Shown one piece after another: positions 8,537 to 17,457 of a stretch of 64,000 nt of DNA (positions are counted from its first letter, which is position 1; each line of letters begins with the position of its first letter). The notes under the pieces were generated by a model, which did not search any database, was not told the DNA's origin, and saw only the letters and a program-made list of their open reading frames with translations. Made by a program: the position numbers and the translations under genes. This stretch comes from Robertmurraya sp. FSL R5-0851 (GTDB taxonomy: Bacteria; Bacillota; Bacilli; Bacillales; Cytobacillaceae), in contig NZ_JBBOOE010000001.1 of NCBI RefSeq assembly GCF_038002965.1, forward strand, positions 570,501-634,500, read 5' to 3'.

Positions 8537-8974
8537 CTAGACTTCCATTTTATAGTCTAATAAAATTTTCCTTAAATCCTGTCTCGGTATTTCCAAATTA
8601 ATTGTCACCCGTATAAGTTCGTCCTCTTTATCACTTTCCCGATCCGACAATTCGATTTCGCGATCAGATTGAGTGGACAACTCCACACCTTCCCTCACAT
8701 CGGAATTAACGTCTTCTTTACCACTTATTGATTCTCCATACAACATTTCCCACTGTTCATATAAGTTTTTTGCTGTGTGATATTCATCAAGATCAGCTTC
8801 TGTATCTATCTGTAATTTTTCTTTCAACCCACGACATGACTCTTCCCATTCCTCTAAGGTCTTCAAATCAAATAATTTTGAAAACCTTGGTTTCATTCTT
8901 TCCCAATGCAAATAAATGTTATCACACCATTTCAGCAACTCTTCACGATATTGTATTTCTTCTACTTCTTCCAC
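8537..8974 (-). CDS. Hypothetical acidic protein
   Basis: This 145-residue protein is very acidic and probably largely helical in its first 90 residues. It has a hydrophilic S/D/E-rich linker and a C-terminal stretch VTINLEIPRQDLRKILLDYK. No family is recognised and there is no signal or membrane segment. The GTG start at 8974 is preceded by GGGAG with 10 bases between. It lies within the transposon between the DUF421 remnant and the YitT-like gene, so it is transposon cargo of unknown role. Confidence 0.5.
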   Translation of the reverse strand: MEEVEEIQYREELLKWCDNIYLHWERMKPRFSKLFDLKTLEEWEESCRGLKEKLQIDTEADLDEYHTAKNLYEQWEMLYGESISGKEDVNSDVREGVELSTQSDREIELSDRESDKEDELIRVTINLEIPRQDLRKILLDYKMEV

Positions 8975-9268
8975 TCCTCTTCATCTCCCGACCATAATTT
9001 TCATCCATAATATTCAAAAAACAATCGACATGTTTAAAAGTACAAATAGGTAAATTTCGTTAATACTTCTGGTTATGAAAAGTTAAGTGGCCTCCGGTAA
9101 TTGATAATAGACTTATCAAAAGTAAATTATTCAAAATGACACAAACCTTTTATTAAAACATCCTTGTTAGTGATTTTTACCTATTTGATAATAACAATTT
9201 CATCATATGCTCCGCGATTGTCCAATGACTAGACAGTTGCCTAATTGTTATTAATTGGAATTACTTGG

Positions 9269-9856
9269 TCAATAATCATTGCTTTTAAAATTCCAAGTGC
9301 AAAGGCTTGTAGTTATTCCACCAGATGAAATAGTTATAGCCGAAAGAAAGAAAGTTTCTGTTGAAACGAATAAACCCCCAAGACAAATAACAAAAACATC
9401 CATAATGAGAATGATGATCCCAACATTAATTTTAATGAATTCAGAAAAGTACTGGGCTAATAAATCTGTTCCACCTGTGCTTGTCTCGAAGCGAAGCATA
9501 AGACCAATGCCAAAACCAATGAATACACCACCTGTAAATGAACTAAGAATTGGTGAAAATTTTATAGGAACTTGATTAACGTTATGAAAAAGGTCAATAA
9601 AAAATGATGATAAAAGCATACCGTGCAAACTATTAAAAAAATATGAACGATACTTAAACCAAGCTAGAGCAAAAATGGGGATGCTCAATACCATTATCGT
9701 GAACCCGGCGTTTGTATTTAATAAATAACTAATAATTAAACCTAGGCCAATAATTCCGCCATCTAAAACTTTGTTTGGTATTAAAAAAGTATTTATTCCC
9801 AACGCTATTGACATGCTGCCTACAAGAATAGCAACTGCTTTCATAAAATATGGCAT
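9269..9856 (-). CDS. YitT-family membrane protein, short form
   Basis: This 195-residue protein has five to six membrane segments. The YitT signatures NTFLIPNKVLDGGIIGLGL near the N-terminus and RFETSTGGTDLLAQ in the middle are both present. Most YitT proteins are about 280 residues with a C-terminal DUF2179 domain, which is missing here. The protein may be a natural short form or may have lost its end. AGGAGAG precedes the ATG by 10 bases. Its role is unknown; it is transposon cargo downstream of the spoVA operon in the same orientation. Confidence 0.75.
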   Translation of the reverse strand: MPYFMKAVAILVGSMSIALGINTFLIPNKVLDGGIIGLGLIISYLLNTNAGFTIMVLSIPIFALAWFKYRSYFFNSLHGMLLSSFFIDLFHNVNQVPIKFSPILSSFTGGVFIGFGIGLMLRFETSTGGTDLLAQYFSEFIKINVGIIILIMDVFVICLGGLFVSTETFFLSAITISSGGITTSLCTWNFKSNDY

Positions 9857-10470
9857 TTATTAAGAACTCTCCTGTCTAAATGGACGTGTTCTATGTATAT
9901 GCCAAAAACGTTAGCATTATAGACAACTTTTACTTCACTGAATATAACTTCTGAAGTGCAAGTAGACGCAACATAAGCGCAAAAAAACGATAACTAATAA
10001 CCCTAGCCCTTGTAGGTCAAGTAACCCTGTTTAAAGGAAAATGTCTATTAATGATACAAAAAAACTACCCGAGGTGAGGCAGTTTTTGCAGATAGACATT
10101 AAATTTATTCAATTATAATATATGATATAGGTGCATTCCCAGTTTACTCCCTTTATTTTACACTAGGCGATAACATAAATACGATTTTGATACTTCTGCT
10201 CTTTCCCTACTAACGAATAGGTATCACGACTTCCTTCTAGAGTATTTACATCATTTGTAGCAGAATATTTAGTTGAAAAAATTTCCTAGCGTTTTTAAAT
10301 TTAACGGCTGAAGAAAAACTTTCTATATATACATATACCCGAATCAATTTTAAAAAAATATTTTTCCAAAGATTTTATTTTCAAGATTCGACTTAATGAT
10401 ATTATATAAAAAAATGGTACTACTTTTTTGTTATGTGTCTTAAGATCATCCAAGATAGCGAAATAAACCA
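9857..10470. other. Gap between YitT-like gene and spoVA operon
   Basis: The only clear feature is the hairpin at 10052-10096. On the minus strand around 10160-10290 a short frame ending KEQKYQNRIYVIA is open for about 40 codons between stops. It may be a decayed gene end, but no family is recognised. The rest is AT-rich without structure that I can see. Confidence 0.5.
10052..10096 (-). terminator. Terminator of the spoVA operon
   Basis: On the minus strand AAAAACTGCC...GGTAGTTTTTTT forms a hairpin with a T-run, the first one downstream of the 2Duf gene. Confidence 0.55.
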
Positions 10471-11331
10471 TTATCCTTTTAAAATAGGCATCACTTTATC
10501 AATAGCTTCTTGTAGTTTTTCACTATTTTTACTATACATTTGCTTAGCTTCTTTTGATTCGGTTCCAAGAGCAAACAACTCTAAGTCAGCTTGACATTTT
10601 TTTAGAGTTGAAAGAATTAAAGGTCTTTCTTGAGGGGATGCAACTTGCAACTTATCATCAAAAAGGTCAACCGTTAACTCTCCAAAAGAATTAATTTGTC
10701 CAAGAAATACATTTTCAACCGTAACCCCTAGTTTATCTAACTCTGTATGTAACCATGCACGACTTCGTCCAATTGTAGCTAGTGGTTCATCCATTATGAC
10801 CCCATCCATAATGACAGTTTGAGGCTCTTTGATAGAAGGAACGGATAAGTTTAAATCCTTTGCTGTTAAAGGTTGATTTTCTTTCTTTAGCATCACAGAT
10901 AAATCACCTGTTGCCTCTAAAACAGCAAATTCTACATCAGAGACTTGAAAGACATCCTTCCTGCGAAGGAGATCTAACAGTTCATCTGTCGTAAATCTTT
11001 CCTTTTTTAAATTATCTTCCATAATCTTCCCATCTTTGATAAATACAGTTGCTTTTCCGTCTACAAAATTGCGAAAACGTTTACTTTTTAATGAAATTAA
11101 ACCACCGAAAAAGGGAATAGCCGCAAAAATGACAATTCCAATAATTCCGTGAAAAATGTTCCGTTCAAGTCCAATAGCCACTTCTGCACCAATATTCCCA
11201 ATAGAAATACCGGTGACATATTCAAAGAAAGTTAGTTCGGAAATTTGCTTTTTCCCTAACCATTTTGTAATGAAAAATAAAACAGTAACAAAAAATGCTG
11301 AGCGTACAGCTATATCTAACCATTCAGGCAC
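10471..11331 (-). CDS. 2Duf-type protein: DUF421 membrane protein with fused DUF1657 domain
   Basis: This 286-residue protein starts with two to three membrane segments (about residues 7-30 and 55-80) and a DUF421 cytoplasmic domain (about 80-220). It ends with a helical DUF1657-like domain (about 225-286, LKKCQADLELFALGTESKEA). This two-domain make-up is that of the 2Duf protein of spoVA2mob operons, reported to sit in the spore inner membrane and contribute most to wet-heat resistance. The GTG start follows AGGAGG with 8 bases between. It is the last gene of the operon. Confidence 0.88.
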   Translation of the reverse strand: MPEWLDIAVRSAFFVTVLFFITKWLGKKQISELTFFEYVTGISIGNIGAEVAIGLERNIFHGIIGIVIFAAIPFFGGLISLKSKRFRNFVDGKATVFIKDGKIMEDNLKKERFTTDELLDLLRRKDVFQVSDVEFAVLEATGDLSVMLKKENQPLTAKDLNLSVPSIKEPQTVIMDGVIMDEPLATIGRSRAWLHTELDKLGVTVENVFLGQINSFGELTVDLFDDKLQVASPQERPLILSTLKKCQADLELFALGTESKEAKQMYSKNSEKLQEAIDKVMPILKG

Positions 11332-11360
11332 TGCTTACACCTCCTGTAAATATAGTTTTT

Positions 11361-11567
11361 CTAGAAACCTTTGTACTGAAGTTCCTCTCCTTCTAGTTCT
11401 CCTACTCTTTTTTTAAAATCTTTTGTTACTTCGTGTACGACCATCATAGCCTCATGCAAAGTTCGCTTCGATTCATCATCAAGAGTCCGTAATGCTAAAC
11501 TTGAGAGACTTACTTCTACCCCTTTTAGACTGGCAAAACACTGTTTAACATCTGATCCTACTGTCAT
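11361..11567 (-). CDS. DUF1657 protein
   Basis: This 68-residue, probably all-helical protein starts MTVGSDVKQCFASLKGVEVS and belongs to the DUF1657 family. It is the second DUF1657 gene of the operon and lies 29 bases upstream of the 2Duf gene and 11 bases downstream of spoVAEb. Proteins of this family are confined to spore-formers and usually sit in spoVA clusters. Their biochemical role is unknown. Confidence 0.85.
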   Translation of the reverse strand: MTVGSDVKQCFASLKGVEVSLSSLALRTLDDESKRTLHEAMMVVHEVTKDFKKRVGELEGEELQYKGF

Positions 11568-11578
11568 CCTAATTCTCC

Positions 11579-11929
11579 TTATCCTTTTGGCTTAAAAATT
11601 AAAGCTCCTATCATGCCGAAAACAATGGCAGCTGAAATACCAGAACTAGTTACTTCAAACATTCCTGTCACTACACCAACTAACCCATGTTTTTCAGCTT
11701 CCTGCATCGCACCATGAACAAGCGAATTCCCAAAACTTGTAATCGGAACGGTAGCCCCTGCCCCAGCAAAATCAATTAAAGGCTCGTATAGTCCAAATCC
11801 ATCTAAAAGCGCCCCAATCACTACAAGAGCACTTAAGGTATGACCTGGTGTCAATTTAAATACATCAAACATAATTTGCCCAATGATACAAATTAAACCG
11901 CCTACGACAAAAGCCCAAAAATAGATCAT
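11579..11929 (-). CDS. spoVAEb: Stage V sporulation protein AE (SpoVAEb-type)
   Basis: This 116-residue membrane protein has three to four hydrophobic segments and the SpoVAE pattern ([26 protein letters not shown] region around residue 45, [10 protein letters not shown] next). SpoVAE is part of the channel that moves Ca-dipicolinate into the forespore and out during germination. The start ATGA overlaps the spoVAD stop by 4 bases, showing translational coupling. This is the mobile spoVA2mob version rather than the chromosomal operon copy. Confidence 0.9.
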   Translation of the reverse strand: MIYFWAFVVGGLICIIGQIMFDVFKLTPGHTLSALVVIGALLDGFGLYEPLIDFAGAGATVPITSFGNSLVHGAMQEAEKHGLVGVVTGMFEVTSSGISAAIVFGMIGALIFKPKG

Positions 11930-12945
11930 GTTAATTGTTCACCTCCGTATTCAATTGACACTGCATGGGCGATACAAGGAATTGTTTCATTTTGCTGAAA
12001 GGACAATGGTGAAAGCAAAGCACCTGTAGCCACAACTAACATGCGTTTAAATTCACCATTTTTCATGCGGTTTAATAAATGCCCATAAACTACCGTTGCT
12101 GAACAGCCTGCACCGCTTGCTCCTGCAAGAACGGGTTGTCCTTCCCGATAAATCATAAGGCCACAATCTTGGTATTGTTCTTCACTAATAGGGATTCCGT
12201 GCTTTTTAAATAGATCCATGGAAACTTCCTGTCCAATCTGGCCCAGGTCCCCGGTTACAATTAAATCGTAATAAGATGGCTCAATATTTCGTTCCTTTAA
12301 ATGGGCTTCAATGGTATCAACCGCAGCTGGCGCCATTGCTCCTCCCATATTAAATGGATCTGTTAAGCCCATATCAATCACACGTCCAATTGTGGCAGAA
12401 GTGACACGAGGTCCTTCCCCAGAATCACATAAAAGGGCGGCACCTGCACCAGTAACAGTCCATTGTGCAGTAGGTGGTTTTTGACCGCCGTACTCAGTTG
12501 GATAACGAAATTGTTTTTCAACAGCTGTATCATGACTAGATGCTCCTGTTAATAAATATTTCGCTCCTTTCGTATTCACAATATAAGCACCTAGAGCCAG
12601 TCCTTCCATAGACGTAGAGCAGGCACCGAATAAACCAAAATACGGAGCTCCAATTGTTCGACTAGCAAAACTTGTCGGAGTTATCTGGTTGATCAGATCC
12701 CCAGCTAGGATAAATTGAACTTGATCTTTTTGGATGCCCCCTTTTTCCATGGCTTTTTGACAGGCTTCTTCAAAAAGGACTTTATGTGCCTTTTCATAGG
12801 AATCCTGTCCAAGCCATAAATCAGCATGAAGGAGATCGAAATCTTCTGCGATCGCTCCGTTTGCTTCAAATGGTCCTCCAACTGTTCCAGTTGAAAGTAT
12901 CACTGGTTTTTGTTCAAAAATCCATGTACGATGACCTGCCAGCAT
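11926..12945 (-). CDS. spoVAD: Stage V sporulation protein AD, dipicolinate-binding
   Basis: This 339-residue protein has the thiolase-like fold of SpoVAD, which binds dipicolinic acid. Typical blocks are [54 protein letters not shown] and [15 protein letters not shown] near the end. I place the start at 12945, where ATG overlaps the last base of the spoVAC stop (TAATG). An in-frame ATG at 12960 lies inside spoVAC and has no better site. The protein is soluble and peripheral to the inner membrane channel. Confidence 0.95.
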   Translation of the reverse strand: MLAGHRTWIFEQKPVILSTGTVGGPFEANGAIAEDFDLLHADLWLGQDSYEKAHKVLFEEACQKAMEKGGIQKDQVQFILAGDLINQITPTSFASRTIGAPYFGLFGACSTSMEGLALGAYIVNTKGAKYLLTGASSHDTAVEKQFRYPTEYGGQKPPTAQWTVTGAGAALLCDSGEGPRVTSATIGRVIDMGLTDPFNMGGAMAPAAVDTIEAHLKERNIEPSYYDLIVTGDLGQIGQEVSMDLFKKHGIPISEEQYQDCGLMIYREGQPVLAGASGAGCSATVVYGHLLNRMKNGEFKRMLVVATGALLSPLSFQQNETIPCIAHAVSIEYGGEQLT

Positions 12946-13424
12946 TATAAACCACCCCACTGGATTAAAATGGTTTTGATGAGGGCAATGACAAAAGCAG
13001 AAAAAACACCAAATAAAATAACCGCCCCTGCTAATTTAAACATGTTGCCGCCTACGCCCAGTACAAATCCTTCGGAACGATGCTCAATGGCAGGTGATAT
13101 GACCGCATTGCCAAAACCAGTTACGGGTACAGCTGTTCCAGCCCCTCCAAATTGGGCCATTCGATCATATACACCAAAACCAGTAAGAAGCATCGTAATA
13201 AAAATTAACGTACCCACTGTCGGATTTCCGGCCGTTTGCTCAGTAAAATCAAAAAAATAAATGTAGAAGTCAGAAATACACTGACCGATCAGACAGATAA
13301 GACCACCAGTTATAAAGGCCTTTATACAATTTTTAACAACCGGTCTTTTAATCTCTCGTTGTTTTTGCAATTTTTGGTATTCCTGTTGCACAGGAGTAAG
13401 TTGTTTCTTTTGATTATTAGACAT
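12945..13424 (-). CDS. spoVAC: Stage V sporulation protein AC
   Basis: This 159-residue membrane protein has four to five hydrophobic segments after a basic N-terminus. SpoVAC landmarks such as GGLICLIGQCISDFY, GVYDRMAQFGGAGTAVPVTG and HRSEGFVLGVGGNMFKLAG are clear. SpoVAC is a mechanosensitive channel component for Ca-dipicolinate. AAAGGA precedes the ATG by 7 bases. It is coupled to spoVAD by stop-start overlap. Confidence 0.95.
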   Translation of the reverse strand: MSNNQKKQLTPVQQEYQKLQKQREIKRPVVKNCIKAFITGGLICLIGQCISDFYIYFFDFTEQTAGNPTVGTLIFITMLLTGFGVYDRMAQFGGAGTAVPVTGFGNAVISPAIEHRSEGFVLGVGGNMFKLAGAVILFGVFSAFVIALIKTILIQWGGL

Positions 13425-13441
13425 AACTCGATCCTTTCTCT

Positions 13442-13897
13442 TTATGTTTGTTCCTTCATTAGACTTTTCAGTTTATTTAAATCCTTTTTTAAGTTTTTCT
13501 CATTCGTATCGTTTTTTTTCAGTCTCTGTTCTATGTTTTCAAGTTCCCAGAACATTTTTTTATCACTCGAAACAAATACATTGTGATCTGGATACATTTT
13601 TTTTAAGTCAGATTTAACTGACTTCTCGATATTTTTTAATCGGAAACGGTTGAAATTTCTGACTTTTATCGCTACTAAAAGCTCATTATTTGTATTCACA
13701 GCCTTTACATCCGAAATTTCTTCCTTAGTGATAATCTTTTCTTTAGCATGATTGGCAACAGATTGATCAATTGGTTTACTTGTATGTACTTGTGAAATAC
13801 TCAAATCATTATAATTATCTAACTGATTTTGGTTTCCGTTACACCCTGAACCCATTCCGATAAGGATTAAAATGAAAAATAATATTTTCACTTTCAT
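13442..13897 (-). CDS. YhcN/YlaJ-family sporulation lipoprotein
   Basis: This 151-residue protein has a lipoprotein signal (MKVKILFFILILIGMGSGC; the Cys at residue 19 is the likely lipid site). The domain after it resembles YhcN/YlaJ spore lipoproteins (VANHAKEKIITKEEISDVKA). A long charged helix makes up the last 60 residues. It would sit on the outer face of the spore inner membrane. The start is set by GGAGGTGATTTC before the ATG; the frame is open further upstream but runs through a terminator hairpin. It is the second gene of the spoVA2mob operon. Confidence 0.82.
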   Translation of the reverse strand: MKVKILFFILILIGMGSGCNGNQNQLDNYNDLSISQVHTSKPIDQSVANHAKEKIITKEEISDVKAVNTNNELLVAIKVRNFNRFRLKNIEKSVKSDLKKMYPDHNVFVSSDKKMFWELENIEQRLKKNDTNEKNLKKDLNKLKSLMKEQT

Positions 13898-13932
13898 GAA
13901 ATCACCTCCATGTTTTACCAGTATTGGGATGC

Positions 13933-13965
13933 TAAAAAAGGTTGGCCTCTCAACCAACCTTTTCG
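13933..13965 (-). terminator. Internal terminator or attenuator between the first and second operon genes
   Basis: AAAGGTTGG-TTGAGAGG-CCAACCTTTTTT on the minus strand is a well-formed hairpin with a T-run just after the DUF1657 stop. It may cut expression of the downstream genes relative to the first. Confidence 0.65.
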
Positions 13966-13974
13966 CCATACTCA

Positions 13975-14181
13975 TTATTGTTGTTTGTATTGAGGTTCTT
14001 CTTGTTCGATTTGTTGAACACGTGGTTCAACATTATCAATAACAGATTGGGTTTGTGTAGCAGCATCTTGATAAAGTTGCTTAGCTTGTTGATTATCCGT
14101 ACTGAGAGCAAATGTTTCAAAGCTAGCTTGAGCGCTTTTTAATCCTGCTAAAGCTGTTTTAACGTCATTGATGACTGTCAT
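13975..14181 (-). CDS. DUF1657 protein, first gene of the spoVA2mob-type operon
   Basis: This 68-residue helical protein (MTVINDVKTALAGLKSAQAS, then FETFALSTDNQQAKQLYQDA) belongs to the DUF1657 family. The start at 14181 follows GGAGG with 8 bases between; a GTG three codons upstream overlaps the ribosome binding site. It is followed by a terminator hairpin, so it may be made in larger amounts than the channel proteins. Its molecular role is unknown. Confidence 0.85.
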   Translation of the reverse strand: MTVINDVKTALAGLKSAQASFETFALSTDNQQAKQLYQDAATQTQSVIDNVEPRVQQIEQEEPQYKQQ

Positions 14182-14216
14182 GAATAACACCTCCTATATT
14201 TTATTTTGACCTTTAT

Positions 14217-14246
14217 TAGATTGCAGTATTAAAAGATTTTTATTCA
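14217..14246 (-). promoter_or_regulatory. Sigma-G-like promoter of the spoVA2mob-type operon
   Basis: On the minus strand TGAATA (-35, 14241-14246) and CAATCTA (-10, 14217-14223) are 17 bases apart, close to the sigma-G consensus (GNATR, CANNNTA). The -10 lies 35 bases before the DUF1657 start. Known spoVA operons are read by sigma-G in the forespore. The rest of the gap to 14531 shows nothing else convincing. Confidence 0.65.
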
Positions 14247-14531
14247 TTGAATTTTATCAGACTTTAAATATTTAAAAATTTAGATATGTAATTTTCCACT
14301 GCTTTTGGAAAAGATACACATGTAAGAAAAAGCGATGAGAGGAGGATAGTGAAAATGGACAATTAAGTTATTAATAAACGGATTAAAATACAGAAAATTT
14401 ATTCGTAGTTACTAGGTGTCTTGGAAATTGTTACATTGCAGGGAATTCCTTTTCAAACACAGTGAAGGACTTGTCAATGGAGTATTTTACAATTTGTTTG
14501 TCTCATTAATATTTTTTCAATAAACAAGAAA

Positions 14532-14738
14532 ATGGTGAAAAAAGCGAGGTATACATTAGTAATGTACAAGGACTATACTGAAAATATTTTAGGAACAAAA
14601 CCACGAGCTAGACATAAGAAAATAATTGAAAATTATTTAGATGAAAGTTTTACCAATCCTATCATACATAAGGAAATTCATGGTGATAAAGTCTATGTCC
14701 CCTTAGATTTAAACAGGGTCTGGAATAGGATAAATTAA
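14532..14738 (+). CDS. Hypothetical small basic protein
   Basis: The open frame encodes 68 residues, basic, with no signal or membrane segment (MVKKARYTLVMYKDYTEN at the start). No family is recognised. There is no good ribosome binding site before the ATG, but a strong terminator follows the stop closely, which favours a real gene. It lies divergent from the spoVA operon. Confidence 0.4.
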   Translation: MVKKARYTLVMYKDYTENILGTKPRARHKKIIENYLDESFTNPIIHKEIHGDKVYVPLDLNRVWNRIN

Positions 14739-14754
14739 TATTTAGTTTAGCCAC

Positions 14755-14792
14755 AAATACTCCCCACCTACGTATAGGTGGGGAGTATTTAA
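14755..14792 (+). terminator. Strong rho-independent terminator
   Basis: AATACTCCCCACCT-ACGTAT-AGGTGGGGAGTATT is a perfect 14-bp stem with a T-rich tail. Confidence 0.85.
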
Positions 14793-14906
14793 TGCTATCT
14801 AGAGGTGGGGGGTCTTTAAAACTAGTCTAAAATACCTGCATATTTTTGACCGCTGTGTGGCAATCTACCTAAAGTGATTACAACATTGTTAACAGGAGGA
14901 AACATC

Positions 14907-15188
14907 ATGCAACAAATGCAGACGGGTATGAATAATCAACAAGCACAAGCTTTAATGACACAACCGCCTGAAATAATGTCAACAAAGGATCATCTCTATG
15001 TAAACGATATGTTAAGCTGGAATTTACTTGCGATGAAGAAAATGCATTTTTTCGCTCAACAATGTCAAAATCCCGAAGTAAGAGCAGCACTTGAACAAGC
15101 TGGACAAATGCATGATCGACACTATCAACGGCTGCTTCAACAGATGCAACAGTATGTAACTCAACCTTCACAAAATATGAATCAATAA
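14907..15188 (+). CDS. CotF-like spore coat protein
   Basis: This 93-residue protein has a Gln-rich N-terminus and a helical-pair core (MSTKDHLYVNDMLSWNLLAM, then KKMHFFAQQCQNPEVRAALE), as in CotF-type ferritin-like coat proteins (Coat_F). AGGAGG precedes the ATG by 7 bases. The short length matches the many small CotF-like proteins of Bacillus. It and the similar gene at 16979 probably formed a two-gene unit before the IS110-family element landed between them. Confidence 0.8.
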   Translation: MQQMQTGMNNQQAQALMTQPPEIMSTKDHLYVNDMLSWNLLAMKKMHFFAQQCQNPEVRAALEQAGQMHDRHYQRLLQQMQQYVTQPSQNMNQ

Positions 15189-15311
15189 GGAGCATTCCTG
15201 TTAGAAGGATTATCGGGGACTTGAACAAAAAAGAGCCCTCTTGGTATGATACGGGGTGTCAAATCGTATGCCGAGATGACCCCTAACTTAGTTAACCAAG
15301 GAGGACTCCAT

Positions 15312-16589
15312 ATGGATTTTAAACAAAATCATAAAATAAATCAAGTCACCGAAAAAACACTTGTAGTCGGAATCGACATTGCCAAGAGGATTCATTACGC
15401 TTGCTTTGTGGATGATCGCGGACGGGTGCTCCGAAAGTCATTCTCTGTTTCTCAGTCTCGAGATGGGTTTGAACTTTTCTATCAATGTATTCTAACTGAA
15501 ATGAAAGAACACGAGAAAACGGAAGTCATCGTAGGGATTGAACCTACTGGCCATTATTGGCTCAATTTAGCCTATTTTCTAGAGGAACGGGGCATCCCCC
15601 TAGTTATGGCCAATCCTATGCATGTCAAACGGTCAAAAGAGTTAGATGACAATCTGCCAACCAAACATGACCGCAAAGATGCGCTGGTAATCGCTCGACT
15701 CATAAAAGATGGGCGCTTCAGTTATCCACGTATCTTGAAAGACAAGGAAGCTGAACTCCGTGTGGGAGCAACGTTTAGGAGTAAATTGACAGAGGAACTT
15801 GGAGCTGTCAAAAATATGATGATTCGCTGGTTAGATCGCTATTTTCCTGAGTTTACCCAGGTGTTTCCATCATTCGGAAAAATGGCTATGGCTGTACTTG
15901 AATGTACCCCATTTCCAAGTGATCTTCATCAGAAACAACCCGATGAAGTTTTAACTCTTTATCGTCAGGTTGAGGGACTCAAATCCCCCCAGAGACCGAA
16001 AGCAATGCGTCTCATTGAAGTCGCTGCTAACTCCATAGGAGTAACAGAGGGACGTGAGATGGCCCGTATTGAAATCGCCACACTCGTTCGCCGTTATCAC
16101 CAGTTGGAACAAGATATTGAAAGCATTACACAGCACTTGGTTGAACTTGTACAAACATCCGTAGAGTACGAATGGCTCTCATCAGTTCAAGCACTTGGAG
16201 ATGTTACAATTGTCGATTTATTAGCTGAAATCGGTAGTTTTTCACACTATGTAGATTCACGCCAAATCATGAAACTTGCGGGACTAACATTACGTGAAAA
16301 TTCCTCTGGGCAACACAAAGGACAGAAGCGCATTTCCAAAAGAGGCAGAAGAAGGCTACGCGCCCTCCTTTTCCGGGTGATGATGCCGATGATTCGCCAT
16401 AATGAAGCTTTTAGAAAACTACATGAGTATTACACAAACCGTAAGGAAAATCCGTTACGCAAGAAGCAATCCATCGTGGTACTATGCGGAAAACTATTAA
16501 AAGTGTTACATGGAATCTGTACAAAGCACAAAGCGTTTGACGCACAGCGAATGATGAAGGATATTCCTAGTCTCGCAGAGGCTATGTAA
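15312..16589 (+). CDS. IS110-family transposase (DEDD recombinase)
   Basis: This 425-residue protein has an N-terminal RuvC-like DEDD domain (VVGIDIAKRIHYACFVD, GIEPTGHYW, KHDRKDALVIARLI). The C-terminal Transposase_20 domain contains SVQALGDVTIVDLLAEIG and a serine-bearing SSGQHKG segment. These enzymes move the IS using a structured RNA made from the element itself. AAGGAGG precedes the ATG by 8 bases. The frame is intact. Confidence 0.92.
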   Translation: MDFKQNHKINQVTEKTLVVGIDIAKRIHYACFVDDRGRVLRKSFSVSQSRDGFELFYQCILTEMKEHEKTEVIVGIEPTGHYWLNLAYFLEERGIPLVMANPMHVKRSKELDDNLPTKHDRKDALVIARLIKDGRFSYPRILKDKEAELRVGATFRSKLTEELGAVKNMMIRWLDRYFPEFTQVFPSFGKMAMAVLECTPFPSDLHQKQPDEVLTLYRQVEGLKSPQRPKAMRLIEVAANSIGVTEGREMARIEIATLVRRYHQLEQDIESITQHLVELVQTSVEYEWLSSVQALGDVTIVDLLAEIGSFSHYVDSRQIMKLAGLTLRENSSGQHKGQKRISKRGRRRLRALLFRVMMPMIRHNEAFRKLHEYYTNRKENPLRKKQSIVVLCGKLLKVLHGICTKHKAFDAQRMMKDIPSLAEAM

Positions 16590-16914
16590 AGTTCTACATC
16601 CCCTTAAAAGACCTAGACAATAGGATGACACGGAGAAGCTGGCAATATTTTTTCCATTCGACCTTGAGTCCCTAAAGGAGCTTCGCTAGCCTCTGCCTTA
16701 TGACTAGACCGAACGAAGGAATGTAGGCACATTGATGCCCAGAGACATGGGAGGGTACGTCATCATAAGTTACGCAGAGATCCATTGTGCATCAAATAAT
16801 TCCCTAACACTACTTACCACTATTACCCAGTAGTGACCGCGTAGCGTACCCATGTATTGGAATAGATTCACATAATATAAAAATATTGTTAGGGAACGTG
16901 TCGAAAAATATTTT
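16590..16914 (+). ncRNA. Candidate bridge RNA region of the IS110/IS1111-like element
   Basis: This 325-base region has no open frame but many complementary blocks. IS110-family elements encode a bridge RNA in one non-coding end, and in IS1111-type elements it lies downstream of the transposase. The position fits; the fold was not computed. Confidence 0.45.
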
Positions 16915-16978
16915 TTTGACACCCCAGCAACGGGTTAAACTGTTGCTAAATCAACATTTATAGAGGGAGGAAACTATA

Positions 16979-17326
16979 GTGGAAAATAATACTCCAAACA
17001 GGATTAAAAATCCTGAAACACCAGTCCCTAAGACGCCGCAAATGAACGATAGAGATTTTCTAAACGATGCCTTAACTACGGAAAAATATATATCTTCCTC
17101 ATACTCGACTGCATTAAAAGAAGCTAGCCATGAATCGTTGTATCGTACAATAGCGTCTGTTTCCCAAGAAACAGAAGACTGTCACCGCAATCTATATAAC
17201 TTAATGTTTAAAAACGGATGGTACGGTTTGGAAAAAGAAACTCCACAAACTATTCAACAATCGGTTCAGCAATTTTCTAACTACATGCAAAGTCAAGATC
17301 CATATAGAGGTAATGTAATACAATAA
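16979..17326 (+). CDS. CotF-like spore coat protein
   Basis: This 115-residue protein has a Pro/Asn-rich start and a four-helix CotF-like core (NDRDFLNDALTTEKYISSSY, then HESLYRTIASVSQETEDCHR) and a Gln-rich end. GGGAGG lies 7 bases before the GTG start at 16979. It is a paralogue of the gene at 14907. A palindrome AGGTTGGTT...AACCAACCT (17386-17412) follows but lacks a T-run. Confidence 0.8.
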   Translation: MENNTPNRIKNPETPVPKTPQMNDRDFLNDALTTEKYISSSYSTALKEASHESLYRTIASVSQETEDCHRNLYNLMFKNGWYGLEKETPQTIQQSVQQFSNYMQSQDPYRGNVIQ

Positions 17327-17457
17327 AAGAACACGTGTTCAAGAAGAATAAACTCAAGGTAAAACAACAATAGTTATGCGAGACAAAAGGTTGGTTAGTT
17401 GTTAACCAACCTAGAAAATAATTTAGAATTTACTACAATCGAAAGGGCGGCGGTAAG

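Larger units (their letters stand above)
15253..16925 (+). mobile_element. IS110-family element, IS1111-like, with long 3' non-coding end
   Basis: One DEDD transposase gene is followed by about 330 non-coding bases. GGGGTGTCAAA at 15253-15263 and its reverse complement TTTGACACCCC at 16915-16925 form an 11-bp inverted pair, like the subterminal repeats of IS1111-type elements. The true ends may lie a few bases outside. No target duplication is expected for this family. It separates two CotF-like genes of the transposon cargo. Confidence 0.75.

Noticed and set aside
10160..10290. Short minus-strand frame ending KEQKYQNRIYVIA
   Set aside because: It is bounded by stops, has no start site and no recognised family; it is mentioned only as a possible remnant.
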